DNA from: Leucobacter chromiireducens subsp. solipictus
GTDB lineage: Bacteria > Actinomycetota > Actinomycetes > Actinomycetales > Microbacteriaceae
Direction: 5' to 3'
Assembly: GCF_016758195.1 (NCBI RefSeq)
Contig: NZ_QYAC01000002.1
Span: 62,001 to 126,000, forward strand
DNA: 64,000 bases
Positions within the stretch are counted from its first letter, which is position 1. Each line of letters opens with the position of its first letter. The position numbers were made by a program, and so were the translations under genes. Below are positions 27,781-36,413 of this stretch, one piece after another. Under the pieces are notes generated by a model that did not search any database, was not told the origin of the DNA, and was given only the letters and a program-made list of their open reading frames with translations.

Positions 27781-27900
27781 TCGGCCTGCGTCCCTTCGGC
27801 CTGAGCGTGGTCGGCCTGCGTCCGGTCGGCCTGCGCCTGCTCGGCCTGCGCGCGGTCGGTCTGCGTCAGTTCGGCCTGAGCCTGCTCGGCCTGAGCCTTG
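27781..27900. repeat. 15-bp tandem repeat, eight units
   Basis: TCGGCCTG (one copy TCGGTCTG) recurs exactly every 15 bp at 27781, 27796, 27811, 27826, 27841, 27856, 27871 and 27886. On the minus strand one open frame reads these units as Ala-Gln-Ala-(Asp/Glu)-x pentapeptides within an 80-residue ORF (27717-27959) that has no ribosome binding site and overlaps the preceding gene. Between 27761 and the tRNA at 28049 I see no other gene. Confidence 0.8.
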
Positions 27901-28048
27901 TCTTGGCGTGGTGACAGCCAGCGTGGCGTGAGGGCGCCCCGCGCCGGGCCCGCGCGCATGGCACGCGCCCGGGAGTGTCGCCGGTGTGCTGGGTGGCGCT
28001 GCGACGTGCTAGAGTAATTGCTTGTGCGCGAGAGCGATCCCGCGCCAG

Positions 28049-28124
28049 GCCGCCTTAGCTCAGTCGGTAGAGCGATTCACTCGTAATGAATAGGTCACCA
28101 GTTCGATTCTGGTAGGCGGCTCCA
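28049..28124 (+). tRNA. tRNA-Thr (CGT)
   Basis: Cloverleaf with 7-bp acceptor stem GCCGCCT/AGGCGGC, D-arm TTAGCTCAGTCGGTAGAGC, anticodon loop CTCGTAA (anticodon CGT, codon ACG) and T-arm with GTTCGAT. The 3' CCA is encoded (28122-28124). TAGAGT at 28010-28015 is a likely -10 element. Confidence 0.97.
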
Positions 28125-28446
28125 TTACTTCTCTTAGTCAACGCCCATTTTGGCGTGTCCCTCGTCGGTCGATCTCACAGGGTGATCCCGTGGCGTGATC
28201 CCGTGGGGTGACCTCGAAGCACCACCCCGCCGAGCGCGCAGTATTGTCCCATTTGCGCCGCCGATTTCGTGCGAAAGTGGCTTCTCAGTGCCTACCTCGC
28301 GGGGAGCCTGAGGCTTGGCCTGGCCTGGAACCTGGCTCTTGACGCGTCGAGAGCGCAATCCTGCACGTGTCGCGGCTTGAGAACGAGCGAAAGTGCGGTC
28401 TCGGCAAGAGGAGCAGGCGGGCGGGGTGGGGGGCTAGGGTGAGGGT
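28125..28446. other. Intergenic region without a gene
   Basis: 322 bp between tRNA-Thr and the next gene. A weak hairpin ACGCC/GGCGT follows the tRNA and may terminate it. The 12-mer GTGATCCCGTGG occurs twice in a row near 28182-28206. Two related GCGAAAGTG-centred 24-mers (about 28265-28290 and 28378-28402) match at 17 of 24 positions. No ORF here looks coding. Confidence 0.5.
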
Positions 28447-29049
28447 ATGAGCGACGCGAGCCCCGGTCAGATCCCGATTCGCCCCATGCGACCGTCGCCG
28501 CGCACGCCCGCGAGCCCCATGGATTTCACGGGGCTCGAGTTTCTCCGCGGCCTCGGCATCACCTTCGTCGCGTTCAACGTGCTCCTGCCGATCACGATCT
28601 TGGTGATCACCGCGATCAGTCAACTGCGCAACGGGCTGCCGATGTTCGCGGGAGCGCAGGCGCTGATGCTGGTGCCGCTCTTCTCGGTACCGATCTCGGC
28701 GCTGGCGAGCCTGAGCTACGCGGGCGCGCTCGCCTTCGGGCTCGGCAAGCTGCTGCGCCATGAACCGCGGCGGAGCAGGCATCGCCTCGCGTTTGTCGGC
28801 CTGGGGCTGGTCGTCGGCTATGCCACTTCGCTCGTCGTGCAGATATCCACCTACGGCTCACCGAGCTCGAACCCGGCAGAAACCTTTCTGAACTCAACGC
28901 ACCTCTTCTACGCGCTGCCCACAGCGCTTGCCGTGTGGGGCGGCTGGGAGTGGACCAGCTCCCGTGCCCTGCGTGCCGATCGGGTAGCAGCCGAGCTCGC
29001 AGTGACACCCCCGGCAAGCACCGAGACGACGGCCAGCGGCACCGTATAG
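28447..29049 (+). CDS. Hypothetical four-helix membrane protein
   Basis: 200 residues. After a Pro-rich cytoplasmic N-terminus there are four hydrophobic helices at about residues 32-58, 68-98, 117-138 and 154-170. No conserved motif is recognised. It precedes an acyltransferase gene by 9 bp on the same strand and may be its partner. Confidence 0.7.
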   Translation: MSDASPGQIPIRPMRPSPRTPASPMDFTGLEFLRGLGITFVAFNVLLPITILVITAISQLRNGLPMFAGAQALMLVPLFSVPISALASLSYAGALAFGLGKLLRHEPRRSRHRLAFVGLGLVVGYATSLVVQISTYGSPSSNPAETFLNSTHLFYALPTALAVWGGWEWTSSRALRADRVAAELAVTPPASTETTASGTV

Positions 29050-29058
29050 GTTGGCAGG

Positions 29059-30150
29059 GTGAGCACGACGACGAAGCCTCGAATCGCCCTGTGGGATAAC
29101 GCCCGATTCGTGCTCATCGTGTTGGTCGTGATCGGCCATTTGATCTCGACCATTCGCACCGATTCCGCCCTCGGCTTCGGGCTGTACGCCTACATCTACC
29201 TGTTCCACATGCCCGGCATGATCCTGCTCTCGGGTATGTTCTCGCGCGCCGACGCCTCCCCGAAAGCCGTCCGCTCCACCGTTCAGCTCCTCGTGACCTG
29301 GGGTCTGTGGGAACTGATTTGGGCCGCGATTCGCGGGGTCGTCGAGGGGCGCGCTCCGGGGGCCTCGTTCATGGTCTCCCCGGCCTGGACGCTCTGGTTC
29401 CTCGTGTCGCTCGCGACGATGCGGATCCTGCTCCCGTACCTGGCGCGGCTCCGTCACCCGCTGCTCGTGTCGATTGCGCTGGCGCTCGGTTCGGGGATGT
29501 TCCCGGCGATCGGCACCGAGTTCTCGGCGTCGCGGACCCTCGCGTTCCTCCCGTTCTTCATGTTGGGCTGGCTGGCCAGGGAACGCGGCTGGCTGATCGG
29601 GGAGTGGTTCACCGCACCGGCTCGCACCGCCCGCGCCGCGGCCTGGGGGGTGCTCGGCGTGGTGGCGCTCGCGTTCCTGCTCGTCCCGCAACTTCTGAGC
29701 GTGTGGCGGATCGACCGCTGGCTGACCTGGCGAGACGACTACTTCTGGCTGTTCGCGAACGCGCCGATCGGGGCGTGGCAACCCGCGTCCTGGGGCGGTG
29801 TGGTGCTCGGGGGGATGCTCGTTACCGCGGCGCTCCTCGCCGTGGGCGCCGCGCTCACGCTGGCGCTTCTGATCGTGGTGCCGCGCCGGGAGAGCGTGAT
29901 GACGGCCTGGGGCACCCGCACGCTGTTCGTGTACCTGCTCCACGGGCCGATCGTGTGGGTGCTGCGCGGGCCCGGCGCGATCGACTGGTTCGGGAGCTTC
30001 GGGGAATTCGGAGTGCTCGCCCTGGTGCTCGCGGGCGGTGTGCTGACCGTGCTGCTCTCGACGCGTGGGGTCTCGTGGCTCTTCCGCCCCATCGTCGAGC
30101 CCCGCATTGACTGGGTGTTCACCCGGGAGCCGCGCGACGCCCGCCCCTGA
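29059..30150 (+). CDS. Acyltransferase 3-like membrane protein
   Basis: 363 residues with about ten transmembrane helices. The N-terminal block LWDNARFVLIVLVVIGHLIS carries the membrane His expected of acyltransferase family 3, and LFHMPGMILLSGMFS is the second conserved block; closest in style to fucose-4-O-acetylase proteins. Such enzymes O-acetylate wall or surface glycans with acetyl-CoA. GTG start with AGG upstream. Confidence 0.82.
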   Translation: MSTTTKPRIALWDNARFVLIVLVVIGHLISTIRTDSALGFGLYAYIYLFHMPGMILLSGMFSRADASPKAVRSTVQLLVTWGLWELIWAAIRGVVEGRAPGASFMVSPAWTLWFLVSLATMRILLPYLARLRHPLLVSIALALGSGMFPAIGTEFSASRTLAFLPFFMLGWLARERGWLIGEWFTAPARTARAAAWGVLGVVALAFLLVPQLLSVWRIDRWLTWRDDYFWLFANAPIGAWQPASWGGVVLGGMLVTAALLAVGAALTLALLIVVPRRESVMTAWGTRTLFVYLLHGPIVWVLRGPGAIDWFGSFGEFGVLALVLAGGVLTVLLSTRGVSWLFRPIVEPRIDWVFTREPRDARP

Positions 30151-30223
30151 CCCCGGGTCGCCCTCGCCCCTGCCCCCGGGGTCACCCGGAGACGTCGCCT
30201 GCCCGCGACCGCCGCACCCTCCC

Positions 30224-30290
30224 CGAGCCTTTTTATCTCACACGAGTCAAACTCTGCAGAAAATGCCTCGGGCTAGATAAAATGCGTCGG
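30224..30290. repeat. Dispersed hairpin repeat, copy B (convergent junction)
   Basis: Gapless match over about 75 bp to the element at 182-247, strongest in GAAAATGCCTCGGGCTAGAT (copy A has GAAAATTCCTCGGGCCAGAT). The inner arms TTTTATCT (30231-30238) and AGATAAAA (30275-30282) pair perfectly; outer arms have diverged. Like copy A it lies between convergent genes (acyltransferase and ABC exporter). Confidence 0.8.
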
Positions 30291-30351
30291 TTTGGGAGGG
30301 CTCTTTCTGCGCGCAGCGCCGTCGCCCACCGACGCGGACGCACCGCCGGCA

Positions 30352-30369
30352 GCACCGGTGCACCGGTGC
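30352..30369. terminator. Short palindrome, possible terminator
   Basis: GCACCGGTGCACCGGTGC is an 18-bp perfect palindrome, about 30 bp beyond the ABC exporter stop on the minus strand. It may terminate that gene. Confidence 0.35.
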
Positions 30370-30400
30370 GGGCGCACCGTCGCCGGCGCGCCGCCCGCCC

Positions 30401-32389
30401 CTACGCCTCCGGCTCGGCGACGAGGAGCTGGTGCTTCGCGAGCTCGCGGTAGAGCGGGGTGCTCTCGACGAGTTCCGCGTGCGTGCCCTCGCCGATCACG
30501 CGGCCGGCCTCGAGCACCACGATCTTGTCCGAGTCGACGACGGTGGACAGGCGGTGCGCGATCACCACGAGGGTGCGGCCGGTCGCGACCGAATCGAGCG
30601 CCTCGCGCATGAGCCGCTCGTTCACGCCGTCGAGGCTCGCCGTCGACTCATCGAGCAGCAGCACCGGCGGCGCGGTGAGCAGGGCGCGGGCGATCGCGAG
30701 CCGCTGCTTCTCCCCGCCGGAGAGCATCACTCCGCTCTCGCCGACCTGCAGGTCGAGGGCCGCGGCGAGCCGCTCGGGCGTGAGCTCCGGCACGGTGTGC
30801 GGATTCGCGGAGGTCGCGGCACCGCCCTCGGCGCGGCCCAGTAGTCCGCCGAGGTTGACGGCACGCAGTACGCGGGCGCAGGCCTCATCGGTGGCGTGCG
30901 GCGCGCCCAGGCGAAGATTGTCGCGGAGCGTTCCCGCGAGCACGGGTGCGTCCTGTTCGACGTAGCCGAGCTGTGACCGGAGTTCGGTACGGTCGAGCGC
31001 GCGCAGATCGGCACCGAACAGGGAGACGGTGCCCTGTTCCGGATCGTAGAACCGCTCGATCAGGCCGAGAATGGTGGACTTCCCGGCGCCCGACGGGCCC
31101 ACGAGAGCGACGCGGGTGCCCCGATCCACGGTGAAGTTCACGCCGTGCAGCACGGGCGTCTCCACGATCTCGGCGGGCGGTACGTCACGCCCGGCGCCGC
31201 GGCCGGCGCGCACGAGGGCCCGCACGTCGGCGCGTTCGGGCGCGGCCGAGCGGTAGGTGAAGTGCACGTCGGAGAACTCGATCGCCGGGGCGGCGGGCGA
31301 GCTCACCGCGGACAGCGGCACGATCTGGCCGAGCGGCGAGAGCTTCGCGTCGTCGGCGGTCTCGGTGGAGAGCGCGGTGATCTCTTGAATCCGGCCGAGC
31401 GCGCCGAGGGCCTGGTTGACGGCGGAGATCGCGCCGAATGCTTGTCCGAGCGGCGTGATCATGAGGAACAGGAACACGATGAACATGACGAGCTGCGCGA
31501 TCGTGATCGCCCCGGTTGCGACCCGGAACCCGCCGAGCCCGAGCACGATGAGGAACGACAGCTGCATCGCGAGGAAGGAGATCGGCACGATGAGTGCGGA
31601 GATCCGGGCGACCTTGAGGCCGAGCCGGTACGCGGCGCTCGCGTCTGCCTCGGTGGCCAGCTGCTCGCGCTCGGCGGCCCCGGCGGCGCGGATGGTTCGG
31701 ATCGAGGAGACGGAGCGGTCCACCTGAGCGGCGAGATCCCCCACCTTCTCCTGCGCCTGCGCAACGGCGGGGCGGATCTTGCCCGACACGAGCACCACGA
31801 CGACGAGCGCGAGGAGGATCACCCCGAAGGTGATCCCGAACAGCAGCGGGTCGATGACCAGCATGCCGATCAGCGCGCCCACGAACACGAGCAGCCCACT
31901 GAGCGCCTCGACGAGCCCCTGCGTGAGGACGGCCCGGAGCAGGGTGGTGTCGCTGCCGATGCGGGAGACGAGGTCGCCGGTGCGACGCTGATCGAACTGC
32001 GCGATCGGGAGGTGCAGGATCTTGGCGATCAACTGCTTGCGGCTGGTCAGCACCACCCCCTCGCCCATGCGCTGGAGCACGTAGTGCTGGAAACCGCTCA
32101 GCACGGCATCGATCACGACGATCGCGGACAGGAGCACGAGCAGGCTCGTGAGGGCCTGGCCCGACTCGACCCGGGTGATGAGCTGCCCCAGGATGGGGGG
32201 CTGCACGAGCGAGGTGATCGCACCGATCACCCCGAGGATCAGCGCGATGACGAGCAGGCGACGCTGCTCGAACAGGTAGGGGATGAGCTCCCGCAGCGAA
32301 GCGCGCGGGCCGCGGGGGGCCGCCGACGTACCGCGGTTTCTGCCGCGTTTCGGTCGCTCCTGAGGGGTGGCCGCGGGGTGCTCAGACAT
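30401..32389 (-). CDS. ABC exporter, fused permease-ATPase
   Basis: 662 residues: a six-helix type-1 exporter membrane domain (about 45-325) and a nucleotide-binding domain (about 368-650). Walker A GPSGAGKST is at 431-439, LSGGE at 556-560, Walker B VLLLDES at 576-582. Two insertions are unusual: an Arg/Ala-rich stretch at about 381-410 before the Walker A region, and about 518-548 before the signature motif. It should work as a homodimeric drug/lipid exporter. Encoded just downstream of the riboflavin operon but separated by a strong hairpin. Confidence 0.92.
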   Translation of the reverse strand: MSEHPAATPQERPKRGRNRGTSAAPRGPRASLRELIPYLFEQRRLLVIALILGVIGAITSLVQPPILGQLITRVESGQALTSLLVLLSAIVVIDAVLSGFQHYVLQRMGEGVVLTSRKQLIAKILHLPIAQFDQRRTGDLVSRIGSDTTLLRAVLTQGLVEALSGLLVFVGALIGMLVIDPLLFGITFGVILLALVVVVLVSGKIRPAVAQAQEKVGDLAAQVDRSVSSIRTIRAAGAAEREQLATEADASAAYRLGLKVARISALIVPISFLAMQLSFLIVLGLGGFRVATGAITIAQLVMFIVFLFLMITPLGQAFGAISAVNQALGALGRIQEITALSTETADDAKLSPLGQIVPLSAVSSPAAPAIEFSDVHFTYRSAAPERADVRALVRAGRGAGRDVPPAEIVETPVLHGVNFTVDRGTRVALVGPSGAGKSTILGLIERFYDPEQGTVSLFGADLRALDRTELRSQLGYVEQDAPVLAGTLRDNLRLGAPHATDEACARVLRAVNLGGLLGRAEGGAATSANPHTVPELTPERLAAALDLQVGESGVMLSGGEKQRLAIARALLTAPPVLLLDESTASLDGVNERLMREALDSVATGRTLVVIAHRLSTVVDSDKIVVLEAGRVIGEGTHAELVESTPLYRELAKHQLLVAEPEA

Positions 32390-32422
32390 GGCATCAACTC
32401 TAGTGCCGGCCCCTGACAGGGG

Positions 32423-32482
32423 GCTGCCGCGGCGGCTCGACCCGGGCCTCTGAAGAAACTCGGGGTGAGCCGCCGCGGCAGC
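32423..32482 (-). terminator. Hairpin after the riboflavin operon
   Basis: Perfect 16-bp arms GCTGCCGCGGCGGCTC (32423-32438) and GAGCCGCCGCGGCAGC (32467-32482) enclose a 28-nt loop. It starts 21 bp after the ribH stop codon and precedes the ABC exporter start, so it most likely ends the rib transcript. Confidence 0.75.
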
Positions 32483-32503
32483 GGAGAGGGTTCGAGCGGC
32501 GAA

Positions 32504-33031
32504 CTACCGATCGGTGCCGGGGACGAGGCGCAGCGTCGGCCCAGCCTCGCGGATCCGACGCGCCGTGACGGCGAGGTGCAGCGCGGCCTCGGCGGCCTCC
32601 TGGCCCTTCGACTCGGGTGCCCCGGGACGGCCGGAGCGATCCAGCGCCTGCTGCTCCGTGTCCACCGTGAGGACACCGAAGCCCACGGGGAGGCCCGTGT
32701 CGAGCTGCACCCGGGTGAGCCCGTCGGTGACGGCGTTGCACACGTAGTCGAAGTGCGGGGTGCCGCCGCGGATGATCACGCCCAGGCACACCGCGGCATC
32801 GAAGCCGCCGCCGCCCGCGCTCGTCGGGGTGAGCGCCACCTGCGCGGCGAGCGGCAGCTCGAACGCGCCGGCGACCCGGAACAGGGTGTGCTCTGCGCCG
32901 GATCCCGTGAGGGTCTCCTGCGCGCCGCTCACCAGCGACGTCATGATTTCCTCGTGCCAGCTTCCGGCGATGATCGCGACGCGCAGCCCGGTGGCGTCGA
33001 CGGAAAGGTTCGGGGCTCCTGCTCCGCTCAT
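32504..33031 (-). CDS. ribH: 6,7-dimethyl-8-ribityllumazine synthase
   Basis: Condenses 5-amino-6-ribitylaminouracil with dihydroxybutanone phosphate; forms the icosahedral lumazine synthase shell or smaller oligomers. 175 residues with [22 protein letters not shown] (phosphate site), [15 protein letters not shown] (catalytic His) and [20 protein letters not shown] preceded by GAAGGAG. Last gene of the rib operon. Confidence 0.97.
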   Translation of the reverse strand: MSGAGAPNLSVDATGLRVAIIAGSWHEEIMTSLVSGAQETLTGSGAEHTLFRVAGAFELPLAAQVALTPTSAGGGGFDAAVCLGVIIRGGTPHFDYVCNAVTDGLTRVQLDTGLPVGFGVLTVDTEQQALDRSGRPGAPESKGQEAAEAALHLAVTARRIREAGPTLRLVPGTDR

Positions 33032-33078
33032 GGGGACTCCTTCAGTGTGAAACGGGTGTGGATGGGTGACCGCGGGGG

Positions 33079-34365
33079 TTAGCTGACCGTGTCGGGCAGT
33101 TCGTGCCCCATGCGGTCGCGCTTCGCGTTCAGGTAGCCGATGTTCTGCTCGGTCACGCCCACGAGCAGCGGGACGCGCTCGACCACCTCGAGGCCCTGCG
33201 CCTCGAGCTGCGTCACCTTGTCCGGGTTGTTCGTGAGCAGGCGAACCCGATCGATCCCCAGGTCGGCGAGGATTTCCGCGGCGGCGGTGTAGTCCCGGTC
33301 GTCCGCGGGGAGTCCGAGCTGGAGGTTTGCGTCGAGGGTGTCGAGGCCCTCCTCCTGGAGCTGGTAGGCGCGAAGCTTGTTCGCGAGCCCGATCCCGCGC
33401 CCCTCCTGACCGCGGAGGTACACGACGACGCCGCCGCGCTCGTTGATCAGGTCGAGCGCGGTGTCGAGCTGCGGCCCGCACTCGCACTTCAGCGACCCGA
33501 AGGCCTCGCCGGTGATGCACTCGGAGTGCACGCGGACGAGTGCCTCCCCGGAGGGCAGCGCGCCGTCCGGGCCGGGGGCGACGAGGGCGATGTGGTCGAC
33601 GCCGGCGCGGCGGTCCCGGTAGGCGAGGGCGCGGAACTCTCCGTGCTCGGTAGGGAGCAGGGTGTTCGCGCGGAGGCTGACGCGGCGATTGACGGCCTCT
33701 CCGGTGGGGGCGCCCTCGGGATCGTGTTCGTTGAGGTACGCGATGAGGCGGTCGATTGTGGTGACCAGCACGCCCTCGCGGGCACCGAGCTCGATCAGGC
33801 CGGGGAGACGCATCATCTCGCCGTCCTCGGCCACGATCTCGGCGATACCGGCGACCGGTCGGAGGCCTGCGAGGCGCATGAGCTCGACCGCGGCCTCGGT
33901 GTGCCCGTCGCGGGCGCGCACGCCGCCGTCGACCGCGCGCAGCGGCAGGATGTGGCCGGGGCGGCGCACGTCCGTGGGAACGGCGTCGGCGTTGGCCAGC
34001 GCCTTCAGGGTGGTCATCCGGTCGCTCGCGCTGATGCCGGTGGTGATGCCCTCTGCCGCGTCAACGGTCACGGTGTAGGCCGTGGAGCGCACGTCTTCGT
34101 TCCGGGACACCATCATGGGGAGATCGAGCTGGTTTGCGATCTCGTTGGTCATCGGTGCGCAGATCAGCCCGGACGACCAGTGCACGGTCCACGCGATCCA
34201 TTTCTGGCTTGCGAGCTCCGCGGAGATGATGACATCGCCCTCGTTCTCGCGATCCTCGTTGTCGGCGACGATCACGGGCAGGCCCGCCTTGATCGCGGCG
34301 ATGGCCTCCTCGATGGAGGCGATGCCGGGGGTGCGGGACTCGGCGGGGGTGGCTTCGGGGCTCAT
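33079..34365 (-). CDS. ribBA: Bifunctional DHBP synthase / GTP cyclohydrolase II
   Basis: Makes both riboflavin precursors. The N-terminal half (about 1-210) is 3,4-dihydroxy-2-butanone 4-phosphate synthase ([10 protein letters not shown] near residue 35, GHILPLRA); the C-terminal half is GTP cyclohydrolase II with zinc Cys residues in [15 protein letters not shown] and the [10 protein letters not shown] loop. 428 residues, normal for the fusion. Start overlaps the ribE stop (ATGA). Confidence 0.98.
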   Translation of the reverse strand: MSPEATPAESRTPGIASIEEAIAAIKAGLPVIVADNEDRENEGDVIISAELASQKWIAWTVHWSSGLICAPMTNEIANQLDLPMMVSRNEDVRSTAYTVTVDAAEGITTGISASDRMTTLKALANADAVPTDVRRPGHILPLRAVDGGVRARDGHTEAAVELMRLAGLRPVAGIAEIVAEDGEMMRLPGLIELGAREGVLVTTIDRLIAYLNEHDPEGAPTGEAVNRRVSLRANTLLPTEHGEFRALAYRDRRAGVDHIALVAPGPDGALPSGEALVRVHSECITGEAFGSLKCECGPQLDTALDLINERGGVVVYLRGQEGRGIGLANKLRAYQLQEEGLDTLDANLQLGLPADDRDYTAAAEILADLGIDRVRLLTNNPDKVTQLEAQGLEVVERVPLLVGVTEQNIGYLNAKRDRMGHELPDTVS

Positions 34366-35054
34366 GCGTGTGATCCTTCGGTGGGCGTGGTGACAACTGC
34401 GGATGCGGAGGTGGTGTCGGGGACCGCGGGAACGACGCCGAGGCGCAGCATGCGGGCAACGTGACGGGCGAGGATGTCGGTCTCGACGTTCACCCGGTCG
34501 CCGGGCTCGAGCGCGCCGAGCGTGGTCGCGGCGAGCGTTTCAGGGATCAGGGACACCTCGAACCACGCGTTCGGTTCCTCGGGATCGGAGATCGCGGACA
34601 CCGTAAGCGAGACGCCCGAGAGCGTGACCGAACCCTTGTCGACGAGCAGCGGCGCGAGATCCGGCGTCAGATCGAAGCGCAGCACGCGCCAGGCGTCGGC
34701 GGGCGTGACCGAGCGGAGCGCGGCAGTGCCGTCAACGTGGCCCTGGACGATGTGACCGCCGAGGCGCGTGTCGACGCGGACCGCGCGCTCCAGGTTCACT
34801 GCACTGCCTGCGGCGAGCTCGCCGAGGGTCGACATGCGGATCGACTGCGCCATGACGTCGGCGGTGAAGGTGCCCCGGCCGTCCGCGGTGCGACCCTGGT
34901 CGATCACCGTGAGGCAGACCCCGGACACCGCGATAGAGGCGCCGTGGCTCGCATCGCTCGTGACGAGCGGCCCGGCGATCGTGAGGCGGAGCGAATCGTC
35001 AACGGGAGCGACCCCGACGATTTCCCCGATTTCCTCGATGAGTCCCGTGAACAT
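34362..35054 (-). CDS. ribE: Riboflavin synthase, alpha subunit
   Basis: Dismutates two lumazines to riboflavin. 230 residues with two lumazine-binding repeats (MFTGLIEEIG ... SGVCLTV and GGHIVQGHVD ... SGVSLTV). Overlaps ribD by one base (TGATG) and ribBA by four. The C-terminal tail of about 20 residues ([18 protein letters not shown]) is longer than usual. Confidence 0.97.
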   Translation of the reverse strand: MFTGLIEEIGEIVGVAPVDDSLRLTIAGPLVTSDASHGASIAVSGVCLTVIDQGRTADGRGTFTADVMAQSIRMSTLGELAAGSAVNLERAVRVDTRLGGHIVQGHVDGTAALRSVTPADAWRVLRFDLTPDLAPLLVDKGSVTLSGVSLTVSAISDPEEPNAWFEVSLIPETLAATTLGALEPGDRVNVETDILARHVARMLRLGVVPAVPDTTSASAVVTTPTEGSHA

Positions 35055-36187
35055 CAGTTTCCTTTCTGGGCCGGAACGACCGTGGCCTTGATGAGTAGAT
35101 CAGCTCCAAGCTGCGCGGTGTGCGTGACGCGGAGACGTGAGATGTCGGCGATGGTGGAGATTCCGAGATCGCCGAGGGCGAGCCGTGGCCCACCGAGCAG
35201 CGCCGGAGCGAGATAGACGAGTACGTCGTCCACGAGCCCGGCCGCGATAAACGCGCTGGCAACCGTCGGCCCGCCCTCGACGAAGAGGTGGCGGACCCCG
35301 TTTGCGTGCAGCGACGCGAGGTCGGCGGCGAGGTCGTCGCCGGCGATGCGGAGTGGAAGCTTGAGATCGCGCGCGGCGAGCGCCGGGTGGCGCAGGATCC
35401 GCGCATCCGCGGGGATCGCGCGGTGTCCCATGACGACGGGGACCGGCTGTTCGGCCGCGGGCACGAGGAGTCCGCCGGTTTCGCCGCGGGCGGTGAGTGC
35501 CGGATCGTCGGCGAGCAGCGTGCCGGTGCCCACGAGGATCGCGTCGGCCTCGGCCCGGCGGCGGTGCACGTCGCCGCGCGCGTCAGCGCCGGTGATCCAT
35601 TGGCTCGTCCCGTCTGCGGCGGCGGCGCGGCCGTCGAGGGTTTGCGCCCATTTGACGGTGACCCGGGGGCGCGCGGTCGCGGCGGCAGCGGTGCCGGATC
35701 CTGCGGTGCCGGATCCTGCGGTGCCGGATCCCGCGGCGCGTTGCCGGGCCAACCAGCCGGTCAGGAGTGCGCGAGCCGATGCGGCACGGACCCCCGCGTG
35801 AACCTCGACGCCCGCGCGGCGCAGGGTGTCGGCACCGCCCGATGATGCCTGGCCCGGGTCTGAGAGCGCGTAGACGACCGCACCAATGCCGCGCTCGGCC
35901 AGCGCGACGGCGCAGGGACCGGTGCGCCCCGTGTGATTGCACGGTTCCAGGGTGACGACGGCCGTGACCTCGCCGAGGCGGTCCTGCCACTCGGCCGGAA
36001 TGCGGCTCAGCGCGTCGATCTCCGCGTGCGGTGTTCCCGCGCCGCGGTGCCAGCCCTCCGACAGAATCCGACCCTCGGGATCGAGAAGCACGCAGCCCAC
36101 GCGGGGATTCGCATCGAATTCGGGGCCGCGCAGCGCAAGGGCAAGCGCGCGATCCATCGCTGATTCGATGAGCGTCTGCTCGAGCAT
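35054..36187 (-). CDS. ribD: Bifunctional riboflavin deaminase/reductase
   Basis: Deaminates and then reduces the pyrimidine intermediate. The zinc site is HAE (54-56) plus PCNHTGRTGPC (82-92). The reductase domain begins near RVTVKWAQTLDGR (about 175). Between the domains is a low-complexity Gly-Ser-Gly-Thr-Ala linker (about 151-172) encoded by three 15-bp tandem repeats. 377 residues; the longer frame upstream runs through the riboswitch and is rejected. First gene of the operon. Confidence 0.96.
   Translation of the reverse strand: MLEQTLIESAMDRALALALRGPEFDANPRVGCVLLDPEGRILSEGWHRGAGTPHAEIDALSRIPAEWQDRLGEVTAVVTLEPCNHTGRTGPCAVALAERGIGAVVYALSDPGQASSGGADTLRRAGVEVHAGVRAASARALLTGWLARQRAAGSGTAGSGTAGSGTAAAATARPRVTVKWAQTLDGRAAAADGTSQWITGADARGDVHRRRAEADAILVGTGTLLADDPALTARGETGGLLVPAAEQPVPVVMGHRAIPADARILRHPALAARDLKLPLRIAGDDLAADLASLHANGVRHLFVEGGPTVASAFIAAGLVDDVLVYLAPALLGGPRLALGDLGISTIADISRLRVTHTAQLGADLLIKATVVPAQKGN
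35688..35732 (-). repeat. 15-bp tandem repeat inside ribD
   Basis: Three consecutive units of GCGGTGCCGGATCCT (last unit ends in C) at 35688, 35703 and 35718, encoding a flexible Ala-Gly-Ser-Gly-Thr linker between the two RibD domains. Copy number probably varies between strains. Confidence 0.75.
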
Positions 36188-36249
36188 CCCGTCCGCCTTT
36201 TTCTGCGTACCGGGTGCGCGCAGGGTCGCGGAGTGCCGCGATCGCGCGT

Positions 36250-36376
36250 TCCTCTCATCCGGACTAGCGCGGCCTGGGCCGCGCATCACCGTCGGTCCCG
36301 GAATTTCACCGGATCGGCCCTGCGGAAGCAGGGTTCGCGGACTGTCACCGCCGGTTCGGATTCTCACCGACCCCGG
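36250..36376 (-). promoter_or_regulatory. FMN riboswitch (RFN element)
   Basis: On the minus strand the conserved RFN blocks occur in order: GGGGTCGGTGAGAATCC, GGCGGTGACAGTCCGCGA, CCGGTGAAATTCCGGGACC, GACGGTGATG and AGTCCGGATGAGAGGA. It lies 63 nt before the ribD start. TAGCAT (minus strand, 36388-36393) is a likely -10 element about 12 nt upstream. FMN binding should repress the rib operon, probably by blocking translation initiation. Confidence 0.97.
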
Positions 36377-36413
36377 AACACGGGACCATGCTACCGCGCC
36401 GGGCCGTGCGGGG

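Noticed and set aside
27717-27959. 80-residue minus-strand ORF as a real gene
   Set aside because: No ribosome binding site, overlaps the 3' end of the peptidase gene on the opposite strand, and its content is explained by the 15-bp repeat. Reported only as a repeat.
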